This document shows, piece after piece, positions 8,028-14,998 of a stretch of 15,797 nt of DNA; within the stretch, counting starts at the first letter, position 1; each line of letters starts with the position of its first letter. Below the pieces are notes generated by a model. It was not told where the DNA came from and made no database searches. It saw only the letters and a list, made by a program, of their open reading frames with translations. The position numbers and the translations under genes are program-made. The stretch spans positions 1 to 15,797 of the forward strand of contig CAYINU010000046.1 in assembly GCA_964364855.1 (NCBI GenBank), in the 5' to 3' direction. Origin of the DNA: CAYINU01 sp964364855. GTDB lineage: Bacteria > Margulisbacteria > Marinamargulisbacteria > CAYINU01.

Positions 8028-8058
8028 GGGCGCCATGGCGGTATTATGAGATGGCCTC

Positions 8059-8088
8059 TTGAATGAAAGACCGCACCCACACGATAAT
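8059..8088 (+). promoter_or_regulatory. Candidate promoter of the FlgG-like gene (leaderless layout)
   Basis: TTGAAT (8059-8064), an 18-base spacer and GATAAT (8083-8088), followed after six bases (ACGTCT) by the ATG at 8095. Predicted transcription start falls on or beside the ATG, and no Shine-Dalgarno sequence is present. The geometry is identical to that before psd. Confidence 0.5.
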
Positions 8089-8094
8089 ACGTCT

Positions 8095-8907
8095 ATGCGA
8101 AAGTGGATCGGCATGATGGCATTAGTGTGCGGCATCCTCGCTAGCGTTGTCGCCGCTCATGGCGCTGTGTTGGTTTCTCCGGATGAGGTCGACTCGGTTC
8201 TCCCAGACCCCCAGCAATACAAACTGGACCACAGCATCGATGTGGCCTATTCGGGCATGCGGGCGTTTATGACTCAGTTTTCCGCCTATTTTAGCTACAC
8301 CATCAACCAAACGACACCAGGTTACCGGCAGACCCTTTACTCCAATTTTTTACACGGATCTTATGTTGAGTCCAAAAAATTCTTCAATTTTGAACCTGGT
8401 CCCCCCATCGAGTCCGGCCGATCATTGGATCTTTTGATCGCTGGGATGGGGTTTTTTGTCGTGGAAACCCCCATCACAAACGCGTTTACCCGGGACGGAA
8501 GGCTCAATATCCGCTTTGATGGCTACCTGGTGACCTACGGCGGGGGCCATAGGGTCTTGGGTAACCGTGGACCCATCCGGGTAAAGTCGCCGAAAGTGTC
8601 TATTTCCCCAGCCGGCGCGGTGTTTGACGACGGAGAATGGGTGGATTACCTGCGAATTATGACCCCCATTAATATGGCCAAAACCGATACGTATAATTCT
8701 GTCTTGTTTTTTACGGAGCCGGAAAACCTGGAAGCGGTGGACCCTCGGGACTTTCGCATTCAGTCCGGCTATTATGAGGGGGCCAATGTTCCCAAGGCGC
8801 TGGGCGCGGGGGACACCGGTCGCTACGTGATGCCGTATTATGGCAGTACGGATGTGATCCGACGCATCGCCAAGAGCATGAAGGCCGGGATCCGGGTAGC
8901 GAATTAG
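8095..8907 (+). CDS. FlgF/FlgG-type flagellar rod protein homologue with a Sec signal peptide
   Basis: 270 residues from the chosen ATG. The N terminus MRKWIGMMALVCG...AAHGA is a typical Sec signal peptide (cleavage near residue 24). After it the protein follows the flagellar rod/hook pattern: AYSGMRAFMTQF with NQTTPGYRQT (51-80, the rod-type helix and N.TPGY turn), LDLLIAGMGFFVVETP (111-126), FTRDGRLNI (131-139), GYLVTYGGGHRVLGNRGPI (143-161), GAVFDDGEWVDYLRI (174-188), SGYYEGANV (224-232, like the LE.SNV motif) and a final helix. FlgF and FlgG are normally exported by the flagellar type III system without a cleavable peptide, so the signal peptide is unusual. Family membership is firm, the function is not. 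No other flagellar gene is in the window. The frame is open from a TTG at 8059, but the signal peptide and promoter position favour 8095. An ARM-repeat gene follows 39 bases later. Confidence 0.8.
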   Translation: MRKWIGMMALVCGILASVVAAHGAVLVSPDEVDSVLPDPQQYKLDHSIDVAYSGMRAFMTQFSAYFSYTINQTTPGYRQTLYSNFLHGSYVESKKFFNFEPGPPIESGRSLDLLIAGMGFFVVETPITNAFTRDGRLNIRFDGYLVTYGGGHRVLGNRGPIRVKSPKVSISPAGAVFDDGEWVDYLRIMTPINMAKTDTYNSVLFFTEPENLEAVDPRDFRIQSGYYEGANVPKALGAGDTGRYVMPYYGSTDVIRRIAKSMKAGIRVAN

Positions 8908-8934
8908 CCGATAAGTACGCACGCCAACAGGTTC

Positions 8935-8940
8935 AAGGGA
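8935..8940 (+). promoter_or_regulatory. Shine-Dalgarno site of the ARM-repeat gene
   Basis: AAGGGA six bases before the ATG at 8947 supports that start. It also shows that this genome uses Shine-Dalgarno sites for internal operon genes. Confidence 0.6.
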
Positions 8941-8946
8941 ATTAAT

Positions 8947-9690
8947 ATGAATGTATATTTTAAAACCAGTGCGGTGCCTATAAACCGGTATGCACAATCG
9001 GTACAAGACCTAAATTCATCAGATCTCTCGGTAGTAAAAAACGCCATTCTACGCCTTGCAGACGAAGCCGCAGAACCCAAAAATCGGGATGAGATCATAC
9101 AAGCAGGGGCCATCCCCGGAATCGTACCCCTGCTGGAATCCGGCGATGTCGAAACCGCCTGCTTCGCCGCGGGGGCCTTATCCAATCTGTCCCCGACACC
9201 GGAGGCCAGACAGCAGATGGTGGAAAACGGTGCCGTTCCAAGATTGGTTGCTCTTCTAGGTAGCACCGACCGTGATACGGTTTGGTACGCCTGTGCCGCG
9301 CTGCGAAACCTGGCCACTACTCCGGAGCACGCCCTCGCCATTGAAAAGGCAGGCGGCATTCCAAAACTGAGATCCTTGATCACAGGAAAAGAGGAGGTTT
9401 CTCAATTTGCTGAGGGAACTGTTTTCAACATTTATATCGCCCAAAGGCTCCCTGCACTCGTAAACTTGTTAACTATCGGCCCTGACACCTACTATGCAGC
9501 ATTTGCCCTACTGAATCTTTCGAAAGATCCCAAGAGTGCCATGGCCATCGCTGCAGCAGCGGGGGGGTTATCCCTGTTTGAAACGCTGAGCCAAGGGGCC
9601 GAACCGGTTCGTGGCTACGCCAAAGGAATTTTGTTGAGAATTCGAGCGGCTCAGCAGGCTTCGACTGTAGGCAGCAATTCTCAATCATAG
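8947..9690 (+). CDS. Armadillo (ARM)-repeat protein, no signal peptide
   Basis: This 247-residue alpha-helical repeat protein is probably cytoplasmic. At least four armadillo units of about 42 residues are visible. The clearest are IIQAGAIPGIVPLLES...ACFAAGALSNLS (50-82) and MVENGAVPRLVALLGS...WYACAALRNLA (91-123). Weaker ones are IEKAGGIPKLRSLITG (132-147 onward), LPALVNLLTIG...YAAFALLNLS (168-192) and a last one from about 199. The N-G-A-(I/V)-P-x-L-V-x-L-L and A-x-x-A-L-x-N-L signatures are those of ARM repeats in eukaryotic beta-catenin and Vac8-like proteins. The fold is a protein-binding scaffold, and no enzymatic residues are apparent. It lies 39 bases after the FlgG-like gene and probably shares its transcript. 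The partner is unknown. Codon usage looks like the neighbours, so recent transfer is not obvious by eye. Confidence 0.85.
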   Translation: MNVYFKTSAVPINRYAQSVQDLNSSDLSVVKNAILRLADEAAEPKNRDEIIQAGAIPGIVPLLESGDVETACFAAGALSNLSPTPEARQQMVENGAVPRLVALLGSTDRDTVWYACAALRNLATTPEHALAIEKAGGIPKLRSLITGKEEVSQFAEGTVFNIYIAQRLPALVNLLTIGPDTYYAAFALLNLSKDPKSAMAIAAAAGGLSLFETLSQGAEPVRGYAKGILLRIRAAQQASTVGSNSQS

Positions 9691-9706
9691 GATCTGATGC
9701 TACACT
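9678..9706 (+). promoter_or_regulatory. Candidate extended -10 promoter of tRNA-Val
   Basis: TTCTCA (9678-9683), a 17-base spacer, then TGCTACACT (TG at 9698-9699, hexamer at 9701-9706), 13 bases before the mature tRNA end. The hexamers match four of six positions each, and the TGn extension helps. It overlaps the end of the ARM gene. Confidence 0.35.
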
Positions 9707-9719
9707 TGACCCCACTTTG

Positions 9720-9796
9720 GGGCGGTTAGCTCAGTTGGTTAGAGTGCTTGCTTGACATGCAAGAGGTCGTTGGTTCGATTCCAATACCGCCCACCA
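9720..9796 (+). tRNA. tRNA-Val (anticodon GAC)
   Basis: A 77-base cloverleaf. Acceptor GGGCGGT pairs with ACCGCCC (9786-9792), discriminator A, and CCA is encoded at 9794-9796. The D arm is GCTC...GAGT. The anticodon stem is CTTGC/GCAAG with loop TTGACAT, giving anticodon GAC (valine, GUC/GUU codons). The T arm is GTTGG-TTCGATT-CCAAT. All stems pair, so it should be functional. Confidence 0.97.
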
Positions 9797-9840
9797 TTTG
9801 TATTTGGCTCGGCATGCGCGCAGTAGCTCACGAGCACTCG

Positions 9841-9871
9841 CCCCGCTCAGGGCTGTGCGGGGTTTAAATTT
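9841..9871 (+). terminator. Candidate rho-independent terminator after tRNA-Val
   Basis: CCCCGC (9841-9846) and GCGGGG (9857-9862) form a GC-only stem with a ten-base loop, followed by TTTAAATTT. The T tract is broken by three A residues, so strength is uncertain. The same TTTAAA may serve as the -35 of mltG. Confidence 0.55.
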
Positions 9872-9891
9872 CTCGGACCTTCATTGATAAT
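9863..9891 (+). promoter_or_regulatory. Candidate promoter of mltG (near-leaderless layout)
   Basis: TTTAAA (9863-9868), 17 bases, GATAAT (9886-9891), then eight bases to the ATG at 9900. No Shine-Dalgarno sequence lies between. The transcript would begin about two bases before the start codon. It shares the GATAAT -10 with the FlgG-like gene. Confidence 0.45.
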
Positions 9892-9899
9892 AAGACCTT

Positions 9900-10928
9900 A
9901 TGGCCAACCGAAAGCGACGACGAGTGTGGGTTTTGGTTTTGTTGTTGCTTCTCTTCCTGGCAGGATGGTTGGGGGTGTGGTCGGCTTGGGTCCTATCAGG
10001 TCCGTATCTGAATAAACCCGTTTATTTACGCATCAAAAAAGGGTATTCGGCGTCACGGGTTGCCGACCTGCTTTACGAAACTCATATCATTCGCTCAAAA
10101 CCAGCTTTCTTGGCCATGGTGCGGCTATCCGGCACAGCCAATCGCATCAAGACCGGCACGTTTGTTATGGCGGGAAAAGTACCGTTACGTGTCCTGATTG
10201 CTACCCTCCAAAAAACGCCTCCTCCCCTGATGATCAAGGTCACTATTCCGGAAGGCTATAACCTGGCCGAAATTGGAACCGCGATAGACAAAGCCGGCAT
10301 CCTTTCTGCCGACGTGTTTGTGACCTACATACAAACCACGGCAAAGACAGAACTAGACCCGGAAATTGGATTTTTGAGCAAAATCCCCACCCACAATTTG
10401 GAGGGGTATTTGTTTCCCGACACCTATATCTTTGCCGAGGGTGCATCGGCCAAAGAAATCACCCATACCATGCTGGCCACCTTTGCCCAAAAGGCGTTGC
10501 CGGTGATTGCCAGTACCAACCGCAGTATGAGCCTACATGAGGTGGTGACTCTGGCTGCGATTATCGAGAGAGAGGCCCGTGTGCCCACGGAAATGCCCCT
10601 AATTTCCGGTGTATTTCATGCCCGGCTCAAGAAAAAAATGGCCCTCGGGGCAGACCCCACCGTCGGATATGCCATCGGCAGTCCTCGCAAAACGGTGATT
10701 ACCTTTGAAGATATTAAGGTCGATTCGCCGTATAATACCTACCGCGTGCTGGGGCTACCACCTGCTCCCATCGCCTCACCCGGCTTGAGCGCCATCATCG
10801 CAGCGATGAACCCAGACAAAACGCCCTATCTGTATTTTGTCGCGGATCATACCGGCCATCACGTTTTTACCCGAACCCTGGCTGCGCATCTTGCTGCACA
10901 AGCCAGGATTCAGGAACAATCCAAATAG
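9900..10928 (+). CDS. mltG: Endolytic murein transglycosylase MltG (YceG family)
   Basis: This inner-membrane enzyme cuts nascent peptidoglycan strands within the glycan chain and is thought to set their length. It has 342 residues, the usual size. A basic N terminus (MANRKRRRVW) precedes one membrane span (about 9-33), with the rest periplasmic. It has a LysM-like segment (YLRIKKGYSASRVADLLYE, 42-60). Family motifs are IPEGYNLAEI (116-125), LEGYLFPDTY (167-176), AAIIEREA (219-226, with the conserved Glu pair 223 and 225, one being catalytic), GADPTVGYA (250-258), SPYNTYRVLGLPPAPIASPG (276-295) and YLYFVADHTGHHVFTRT (310-326). Every diagnostic motif is intact. The ATG is the first possible start after the candidate promoter. 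It stands as a single gene between tRNA-Val and the converging recJ, whose stop is two bases away. Confidence 0.95.
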   Translation: MANRKRRRVWVLVLLLLLFLAGWLGVWSAWVLSGPYLNKPVYLRIKKGYSASRVADLLYETHIIRSKPAFLAMVRLSGTANRIKTGTFVMAGKVPLRVLIATLQKTPPPLMIKVTIPEGYNLAEIGTAIDKAGILSADVFVTYIQTTAKTELDPEIGFLSKIPTHNLEGYLFPDTYIFAEGASAKEITHTMLATFAQKALPVIASTNRSMSLHEVVTLAAIIEREARVPTEMPLISGVFHARLKKKMALGADPTVGYAIGSPRKTVITFEDIKVDSPYNTYRVLGLPPAPIASPGLSAIIAAMNPDKTPYLYFVADHTGHHVFTRTLAAHLAAQARIQEQSK

Positions 10929-10930
10929 GA

Positions 10931-12904
10931 CTATTTTCCGTTGGAACGAATATCCAGAACATTGAGGCGGATCTTGGATTCCTTACGCCGGCCACCGCGT
11001 TTGGCATTGACTTCGAGTGTGAAAATCAAGTCAAACGCGCCATCCCCGTTGTTGCCTTTTAAAGACTGGTATTTTTCCCACAAGCCAAACCCCACCGCAT
11101 TGAATTTCTGAACGATGCGACCGCCTTTTTCGCGCAGGACAATAAAGTCCACGTGGGGCGTGCGGTTTTGCTGGTACCGGTTTCCAAAGGGACGGGCCTG
11201 GTTACCCAGCCGCACATCTTCGAGCAAAAAGATGGGATATTCGAAGCGCTGACCATAGGGAGATAGCTGATCCAAGACATGGATCAAGTCCGGCGTAATT
11301 TGGCCAAAGGTCAGCTTGTCGATGATTTCATGGGTATAGTGGAACTGGGTGGGGGGAACCTGGTCCATCGCCGCACGAACACGAGCGGTGAATTCTGGCA
11401 GATCGTCCTCGTGAATCGTAAAGCCACACGCTTGGGCATGGCCACCAAACGCGTTAACCATTCGGTGACCTTGCTTGGTAACCACTTCTACCTGGAACAA
11501 GTCACGTCCGGTGCGCGTACGGAAGTCCTCACCAATCTGATCCACCACGCTGTAAATATCGATGGTCGGAATAGATCGAACAGAGCCACGCACATAGGGG
11601 CTACCGGTATAAGAGGTCACAATAATGGCCGGCCGCAAAAAGCGGTCCCGCAAGCGGTCCGTATCGATACCGATTACGCCCGGGTTCCAGTTTCGCCCAG
11701 AAACGATGATAATCCGGTCTTTGTCAGGGTTCACCTGCGCAGCGATTAAGCGCTCAATCTCGTCCTCAATTTGGCTGGTGATCAACTTGCGGCGCTCGTT
11801 AACGTCATCGATAACACTGGCCTGCTGTATGGATGAAATATCGCTTTGGGCCGACTTTTCTGCGGTATACACCGTTTCGAACCGAGAGGCCAATTCCTTG
11901 GCAACCTTTGCATTTTCGGGACCCGTGCCCACCAGCAGCAAATCCACAACCAGATTCGAATCCGGAATGCCTTCTGCCGGATTGCCGATCCGGCCAGGTG
12001 CATTGAGCCGTGGTGCGATGGTGCGAGAAATGTCCCGGGGCTTCAGCTCGGACAGCGAGCCGATACTGACTTGCTTGATGGCCTTTAGGCCTTCCATGCC
12101 CGTACGGTTAAGTGCTTCCACGCCCAGGTTAACCATGAGTCGGTTCATGGGCTCCAGCAAGGACATCCGGTCAGACAACGTGCCAAGTGAGGCAATTGCG
12201 AGCAAATAGTCTTCAAACTTTTTCCCCATAGGCTGGCGCATGTGCGCAAACAAGGCCACCATCAATTTGTAAGAAACGGCTGCGGCAGACAAGCTTTTAA
12301 AGCCCGTTTTTTGTGCCACGGTAAACGGGTTAATCAGGGCAAAGCATTCCGGCCGGCTTTTACCCAGAATGTGGTGGTCACAGACAATGGTTTCCAGGCC
12401 CAGCGAATTGGCATAGGCAATGGCTTCCGCGTTTTTGCTCCCGCAGTCGGCAGTGATGATAACCTTGCCGTTAAGTCCTGCTGCTTTTTCGATAATGCGA
12501 GGCTGCAAACCATGCCCTTCGGTAGACCGGACAGGAAAATCATACTGGACGTTACCACCCAGTTTTCTCAAACTGGCCACCAGTACGGTACTGGCGGTAA
12601 TGCCATCGGCGTCAGGATCGCCATTGACCATGATCAGTTCTTGGTTGCGAATGGCATCACGCAACCGATCCACAGCACGCTGCAAGTCCTGGGGATCCGT
12701 CAAGCCTTCGTAGTCATGGAGTATGGACATGGGCGGGGAAACAAAGGCCTGAAGGTAGGCCGAGTCCTGATCCAAATTGCGAGCCACCAAAATGCGGGCC
12801 AAAATGGCTGGTATTTTGTGGCTGGCAATCAACTGTTGGATGCGTTGATCATCGGGATTGGCCAAAGACCAATGCTCCGCAAAAGTATGTACGGCTGTTG
12901 TCAT
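10931..12904 (-). CDS. recJ: Single-stranded-DNA-specific exonuclease RecJ
   Basis: This is a cytoplasmic 5'-3' single-strand DNA exonuclease of the DHH phosphoesterase superfamily, used in recombination and repair. It has 657 residues. Metal-site motifs appear in order: NGDPDADGITAS (94-105, the DxDxDG motif), ITADCGS (150-156), CDHH (175-178) and LGTLSDR (240-246). The DHHA1 part follows with APRLNAPGRIG (297-307), NWNPGVIGI (405-413), SYTGSPYVRGSVRS (431-444) and GGHAQACGF (487-495), then a C-terminal OB-like domain. It is somewhat longer than the usual length of about 570. Much of the excess may be an extra helical stretch near 336-368 before NERRKLITSQIE, and the C-terminal end is also long. 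It starts two bases after the msbA stop and shares its transcript. All catalytic residues are present. Confidence 0.92.
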   Translation of the reverse strand: MTTAVHTFAEHWSLANPDDQRIQQLIASHKIPAILARILVARNLDQDSAYLQAFVSPPMSILHDYEGLTDPQDLQRAVDRLRDAIRNQELIMVNGDPDADGITASTVLVASLRKLGGNVQYDFPVRSTEGHGLQPRIIEKAAGLNGKVIITADCGSKNAEAIAYANSLGLETIVCDHHILGKSRPECFALINPFTVAQKTGFKSLSAAAVSYKLMVALFAHMRQPMGKKFEDYLLAIASLGTLSDRMSLLEPMNRLMVNLGVEALNRTGMEGLKAIKQVSIGSLSELKPRDISRTIAPRLNAPGRIGNPAEGIPDSNLVVDLLLVGTGPENAKVAKELASRFETVYTAEKSAQSDISSIQQASVIDDVNERRKLITSQIEDEIERLIAAQVNPDKDRIIIVSGRNWNPGVIGIDTDRLRDRFLRPAIIVTSYTGSPYVRGSVRSIPTIDIYSVVDQIGEDFRTRTGRDLFQVEVVTKQGHRMVNAFGGHAQACGFTIHEDDLPEFTARVRAAMDQVPPTQFHYTHEIIDKLTFGQITPDLIHVLDQLSPYGQRFEYPIFLLEDVRLGNQARPFGNRYQQNRTPHVDFIVLREKGGRIVQKFNAVGFGLWEKYQSLKGNNGDGAFDLIFTLEVNAKRGGRRKESKIRLNVLDIRSNGK

Positions 12905-12906
12905 AA

Positions 12907-14742
12907 TTAAAAAATCTCCTTTTTGGTTTCTATATTCGCTTCTTCGACATTTAAATTTTCAGGTTCAGGGGCTGCTTGGCGGAATTGCAGGTCGTGCATT
13001 TTCGCATAGTGCCCGTTTTTGGCCATGAGTTCCGCGTGGGAACCTGTCTCGACTATACGACCATGCTCTAGCACTACAATCTTGTCGGCATGCCGAACCG
13101 TAGAGAGTCGGTGGGCAATGACGAATGAGGTACGCCCTTTCATAAGGGCTTCGATAGCGGCTTGCACCAGTTGCTCGGATTTTGAATCCAAGGCAGAAGT
13201 GGCTTCGTCGAGGATCAAAATTTCGGGGTTGATCAACACGGCACGCGCCAAGGCAAGCCGTTGCATCTGTCCACCAGACAGCTGTTGACCCCGATCGCCG
13301 ATGCGGGCGCGCAGCTTGCCGGGAAGCCGATCAATGAATTCCCAGGCATTGGCCATCTCGGCAGCGCGTTTGACTTCGTCTTCGGTTGCGCTGGGGTCCG
13401 AGTAGCGGATGTTATCCAAAATGGTACCCCGAAACAGCGCTGTTTCCTGGGGCACAAAGCCGATATGCTTCCTGTACGAGGCCACCGCCAACTCTCGCAA
13501 GTCGTGTCCGTCAATGCAGATACGTCCTCCTGTGGGATCATAAAAACGTAGCAGCAAGTTGGCCAAGGTGGTCTTGCCACTGCCTGACAGCCCCACAAAC
13601 GCGATCATTTGACCCGGCTCGACACGCAAATTGATATCAGACAATACCTCAGCACGGTCCGCGTCGTAATGAAAGCCGACATGGTCAAATACCACTTCGC
13701 CACGTACCGATTGCAGGGTCACCGGATGGGTGGATTCCTGGACTACAATGGGTTCGTCCATCATTTGGAATAGCCGGTCCGAACTGGCAAAGGACTCGTA
13801 GACTTGGGCATACACGGATGACAAAAGGCGTACGGGGTCCGTCAACAGCAGAACACCTGTAAAGTAGGCCATGAGCTCCGGTATGGTCAGGTATCCTTTG
13901 ACCACTTGAAAGCCGCCGAACCACACCACCACCACCACAATTAAAAAATGGAGATAGGCAATGGACGGCTCCATGAGAGATTTAAAACGGACCTCCTTTG
14001 TATGAGATTCCAGATTTTTTTTGCTAATGGCGGCAAATTGCGCGACCGCGACGTCCTCTTTGGCATAGGCCTTTACGATTTTGATGTTGGCCAAGGTTTC
14101 CTGTGCGATCTGGTTTAGGTCAGCGTATTTGCGCTGGATGCGGCCCCATACCACCTTCATACGCTGAGCAAAATATTGGGTCACAAACAGAAAAACCGGC
14201 ACACTGACGATACTCACAATGGTCAGGCGCCAACTGAGTACCAATAGGTAACCGATAATGCCGATTAGGGTAAGGGTCTGAGGCAAGATCAAATCGAAAC
14301 TAGCGATAAGGCCTTGTTTAACCCGGTCCACATCAGAAAACAGCCGAGACATCATATCCCCGATTTTTTGGCGGGTGTGAAAGGTCAAAGACAACCGCGT
14401 AAAATGCTGAAATAGAGTCGTTCGGACATCGGTAATAACTTGGTTGCCGATAATGGCCATGAGGTAGGACTGGCCGTATTGGGTAATCAGCCTGGCTGCA
14501 AGCAAAATGAGGGCTAAAATCATGTGGTTGTTAAAATACGCCAGATTTTTGTTGCCCATCTCGCGGGATACGTCGCGAATCAGGGACATAAACAGCATAT
14601 TGCAGATGGCAAACAGCACCGATAGAACCACAGACGCAACCAACCGGCCGCGATAGGGTTTCAAAAAGGCAAAAATACGCCCGTAAGTAGAGCGTAAATA
14701 CTGACCGGAAAAACCCGGAAATGCGACGACTTTTTTATTCAA
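12907..14742 (-). CDS. msbA: MsbA-type ABC exporter (permease fused to ATPase), probable lipid A/lipid flippase
   Basis: This half-transporter of 611 residues works as a homodimer in the inner membrane and is most like MsbA, which flips lipid A-core. A six-helix membrane domain (about 35-320) includes FHTRQKIGDMMSRLFSDVD (121-139) and the ETLANIKIVKAYAKE coupling region (215-229). The ATPase domain has Walker A GLSGSGKTT (384-392), the Q-loop Gln432, signature LSGGQ (488-492), Walker B ILILDE with Glu513, the D-loop SALD and switch His544 (AHRLSTVR). All are intact. The start is TTG at 14742, supported by AAGGA six bases upstream. Substrate cannot be read from sequence, and related multidrug or other lipid exporters look alike, so the msbA name is a best guess supported by other envelope genes nearby. 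It lies downstream of tRNA-Leu, with recJ next. Confidence 0.85.
   Translation of the reverse strand: MNKKVVAFPGFSGQYLRSTYGRIFAFLKPYRGRLVASVVLSVLFAICNMLFMSLIRDVSREMGNKNLAYFNNHMILALILLAARLITQYGQSYLMAIIGNQVITDVRTTLFQHFTRLSLTFHTRQKIGDMMSRLFSDVDRVKQGLIASFDLILPQTLTLIGIIGYLLVLSWRLTIVSIVSVPVFLFVTQYFAQRMKVVWGRIQRKYADLNQIAQETLANIKIVKAYAKEDVAVAQFAAISKKNLESHTKEVRFKSLMEPSIAYLHFLIVVVVVWFGGFQVVKGYLTIPELMAYFTGVLLLTDPVRLLSSVYAQVYESFASSDRLFQMMDEPIVVQESTHPVTLQSVRGEVVFDHVGFHYDADRAEVLSDINLRVEPGQMIAFVGLSGSGKTTLANLLLRFYDPTGGRICIDGHDLRELAVASYRKHIGFVPQETALFRGTILDNIRYSDPSATEDEVKRAAEMANAWEFIDRLPGKLRARIGDRGQQLSGGQMQRLALARAVLINPEILILDEATSALDSKSEQLVQAAIEALMKGRTSFVIAHRLSTVRHADKIVVLEHGRIVETGSHAELMAKNGHYAKMHDLQFRQAAPEPENLNVEEANIETKKEIF
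12916..12921 (-). promoter_or_regulatory. Shine-Dalgarno site of recJ inside the msbA end
   Basis: AAGGAG on the minus strand sits in the last codons of msbA, 11 bases before the recJ ATG. The spacing is a little long but fits translational coupling. Confidence 0.5.
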
Positions 14743-14748
14743 CGACAG

Positions 14749-14753
14749 TCCTT
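14749..14753 (-). promoter_or_regulatory. Shine-Dalgarno site deciding the msbA TTG start
   Basis: AAGGA on the minus strand, six bases before TTG at 14742. There is no ATG in a better position, so this fixes the start as TTG. Confidence 0.7.
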
Positions 14754-14812
14754 AACAATGGCCTCGATCGGTTCCCAGGGCAGTGGAGGAAAAAGGCTCT
14801 GGCCCGAGGTAT

Positions 14813-14821
14813 ATCATACCA
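14813..14821 (-). promoter_or_regulatory. Candidate extended -10 promoter of msbA-recJ
   Basis: TGGTATGAT on the minus strand (TG at 14821-14820, hexamer 14818-14813) fits an extended -10 element. No good -35 is seen. It would give a leader of about 64 bases. Read-through from tRNA-Leu is the alternative, since no terminator is seen between them. Confidence 0.35.
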
Positions 14822-14849
14822 CCGACACATCAGCGCCATTGGGAACGCG

Positions 14850-14936
14850 TGGTACCGAGGGCCGGAATCGAACCGGCATGAGCTCGCGCCCACCGGTTTT
14901 TGAGACCGGCGCGTCTACCAGTTCCGCCACCTCGGC
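14850..14936 (-). tRNA. tRNA-Leu (anticodon CAA)
   Basis: An 87-base class II tRNA with encoded CCA at the 3' end (14852-14850). Acceptor GCCGAGG pairs with CCTCGGT (a G-U first pair). The anticodon stem CCGGT/ACCGG encloses loop CTCAAAA, giving anticodon CAA (UUG codon). The long variable arm TGGGCGCGAGCTCA and the T arm GCCGG-TTCGATT-CCGGC are typical of leucine tRNA. Confidence 0.96.
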
Positions 14937-14950
14937 GTTGCTAAAAAACG

Positions 14951-14979
14951 ATTTTACCCGATCTCCCGGTTTTTTTGAA
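14951..14979 (-). promoter_or_regulatory. Candidate promoter of tRNA-Leu
   Basis: On the minus strand TTCAAA (14979-14974), 17 bases, TAAAAT (14956-14951), then 14 bases to the tRNA 5' end. Spacing is ideal, and the hexamers match four and five of six. It lies between rlmB and the tRNA. Confidence 0.5.
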
Positions 14980-14998
14980 TACTGGCCTTGGCCCCAAC

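Noticed and set aside
8059..8094. TTG start adding 12 residues to the FlgG-like protein
   Set aside because: It would put a polar His/Pro/Asp-rich stretch before the signal peptide, and the TTG is itself part of the likely -35 hexamer.
12242..12910. 222-codon open frame antisense to recJ, and similar antisense frames over pabB, lepA and recJ (for example 424-816 minus, 11279-11749 plus, 11625-12209 plus)
   Set aside because: No recognisable domain, Shine-Dalgarno sequence or spacing fits a gene. They mirror strongly conserved genes on the other strand.
14771..14846. GTTCCCA / TGGGAAC inverted repeat with a 62-base gap between tRNA-Leu and msbA
   Set aside because: Only seven base pairs over a long gap, which is easily chance in a window of this size. 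The equal gap length to the 3574-3659 repeat is probably coincidence.
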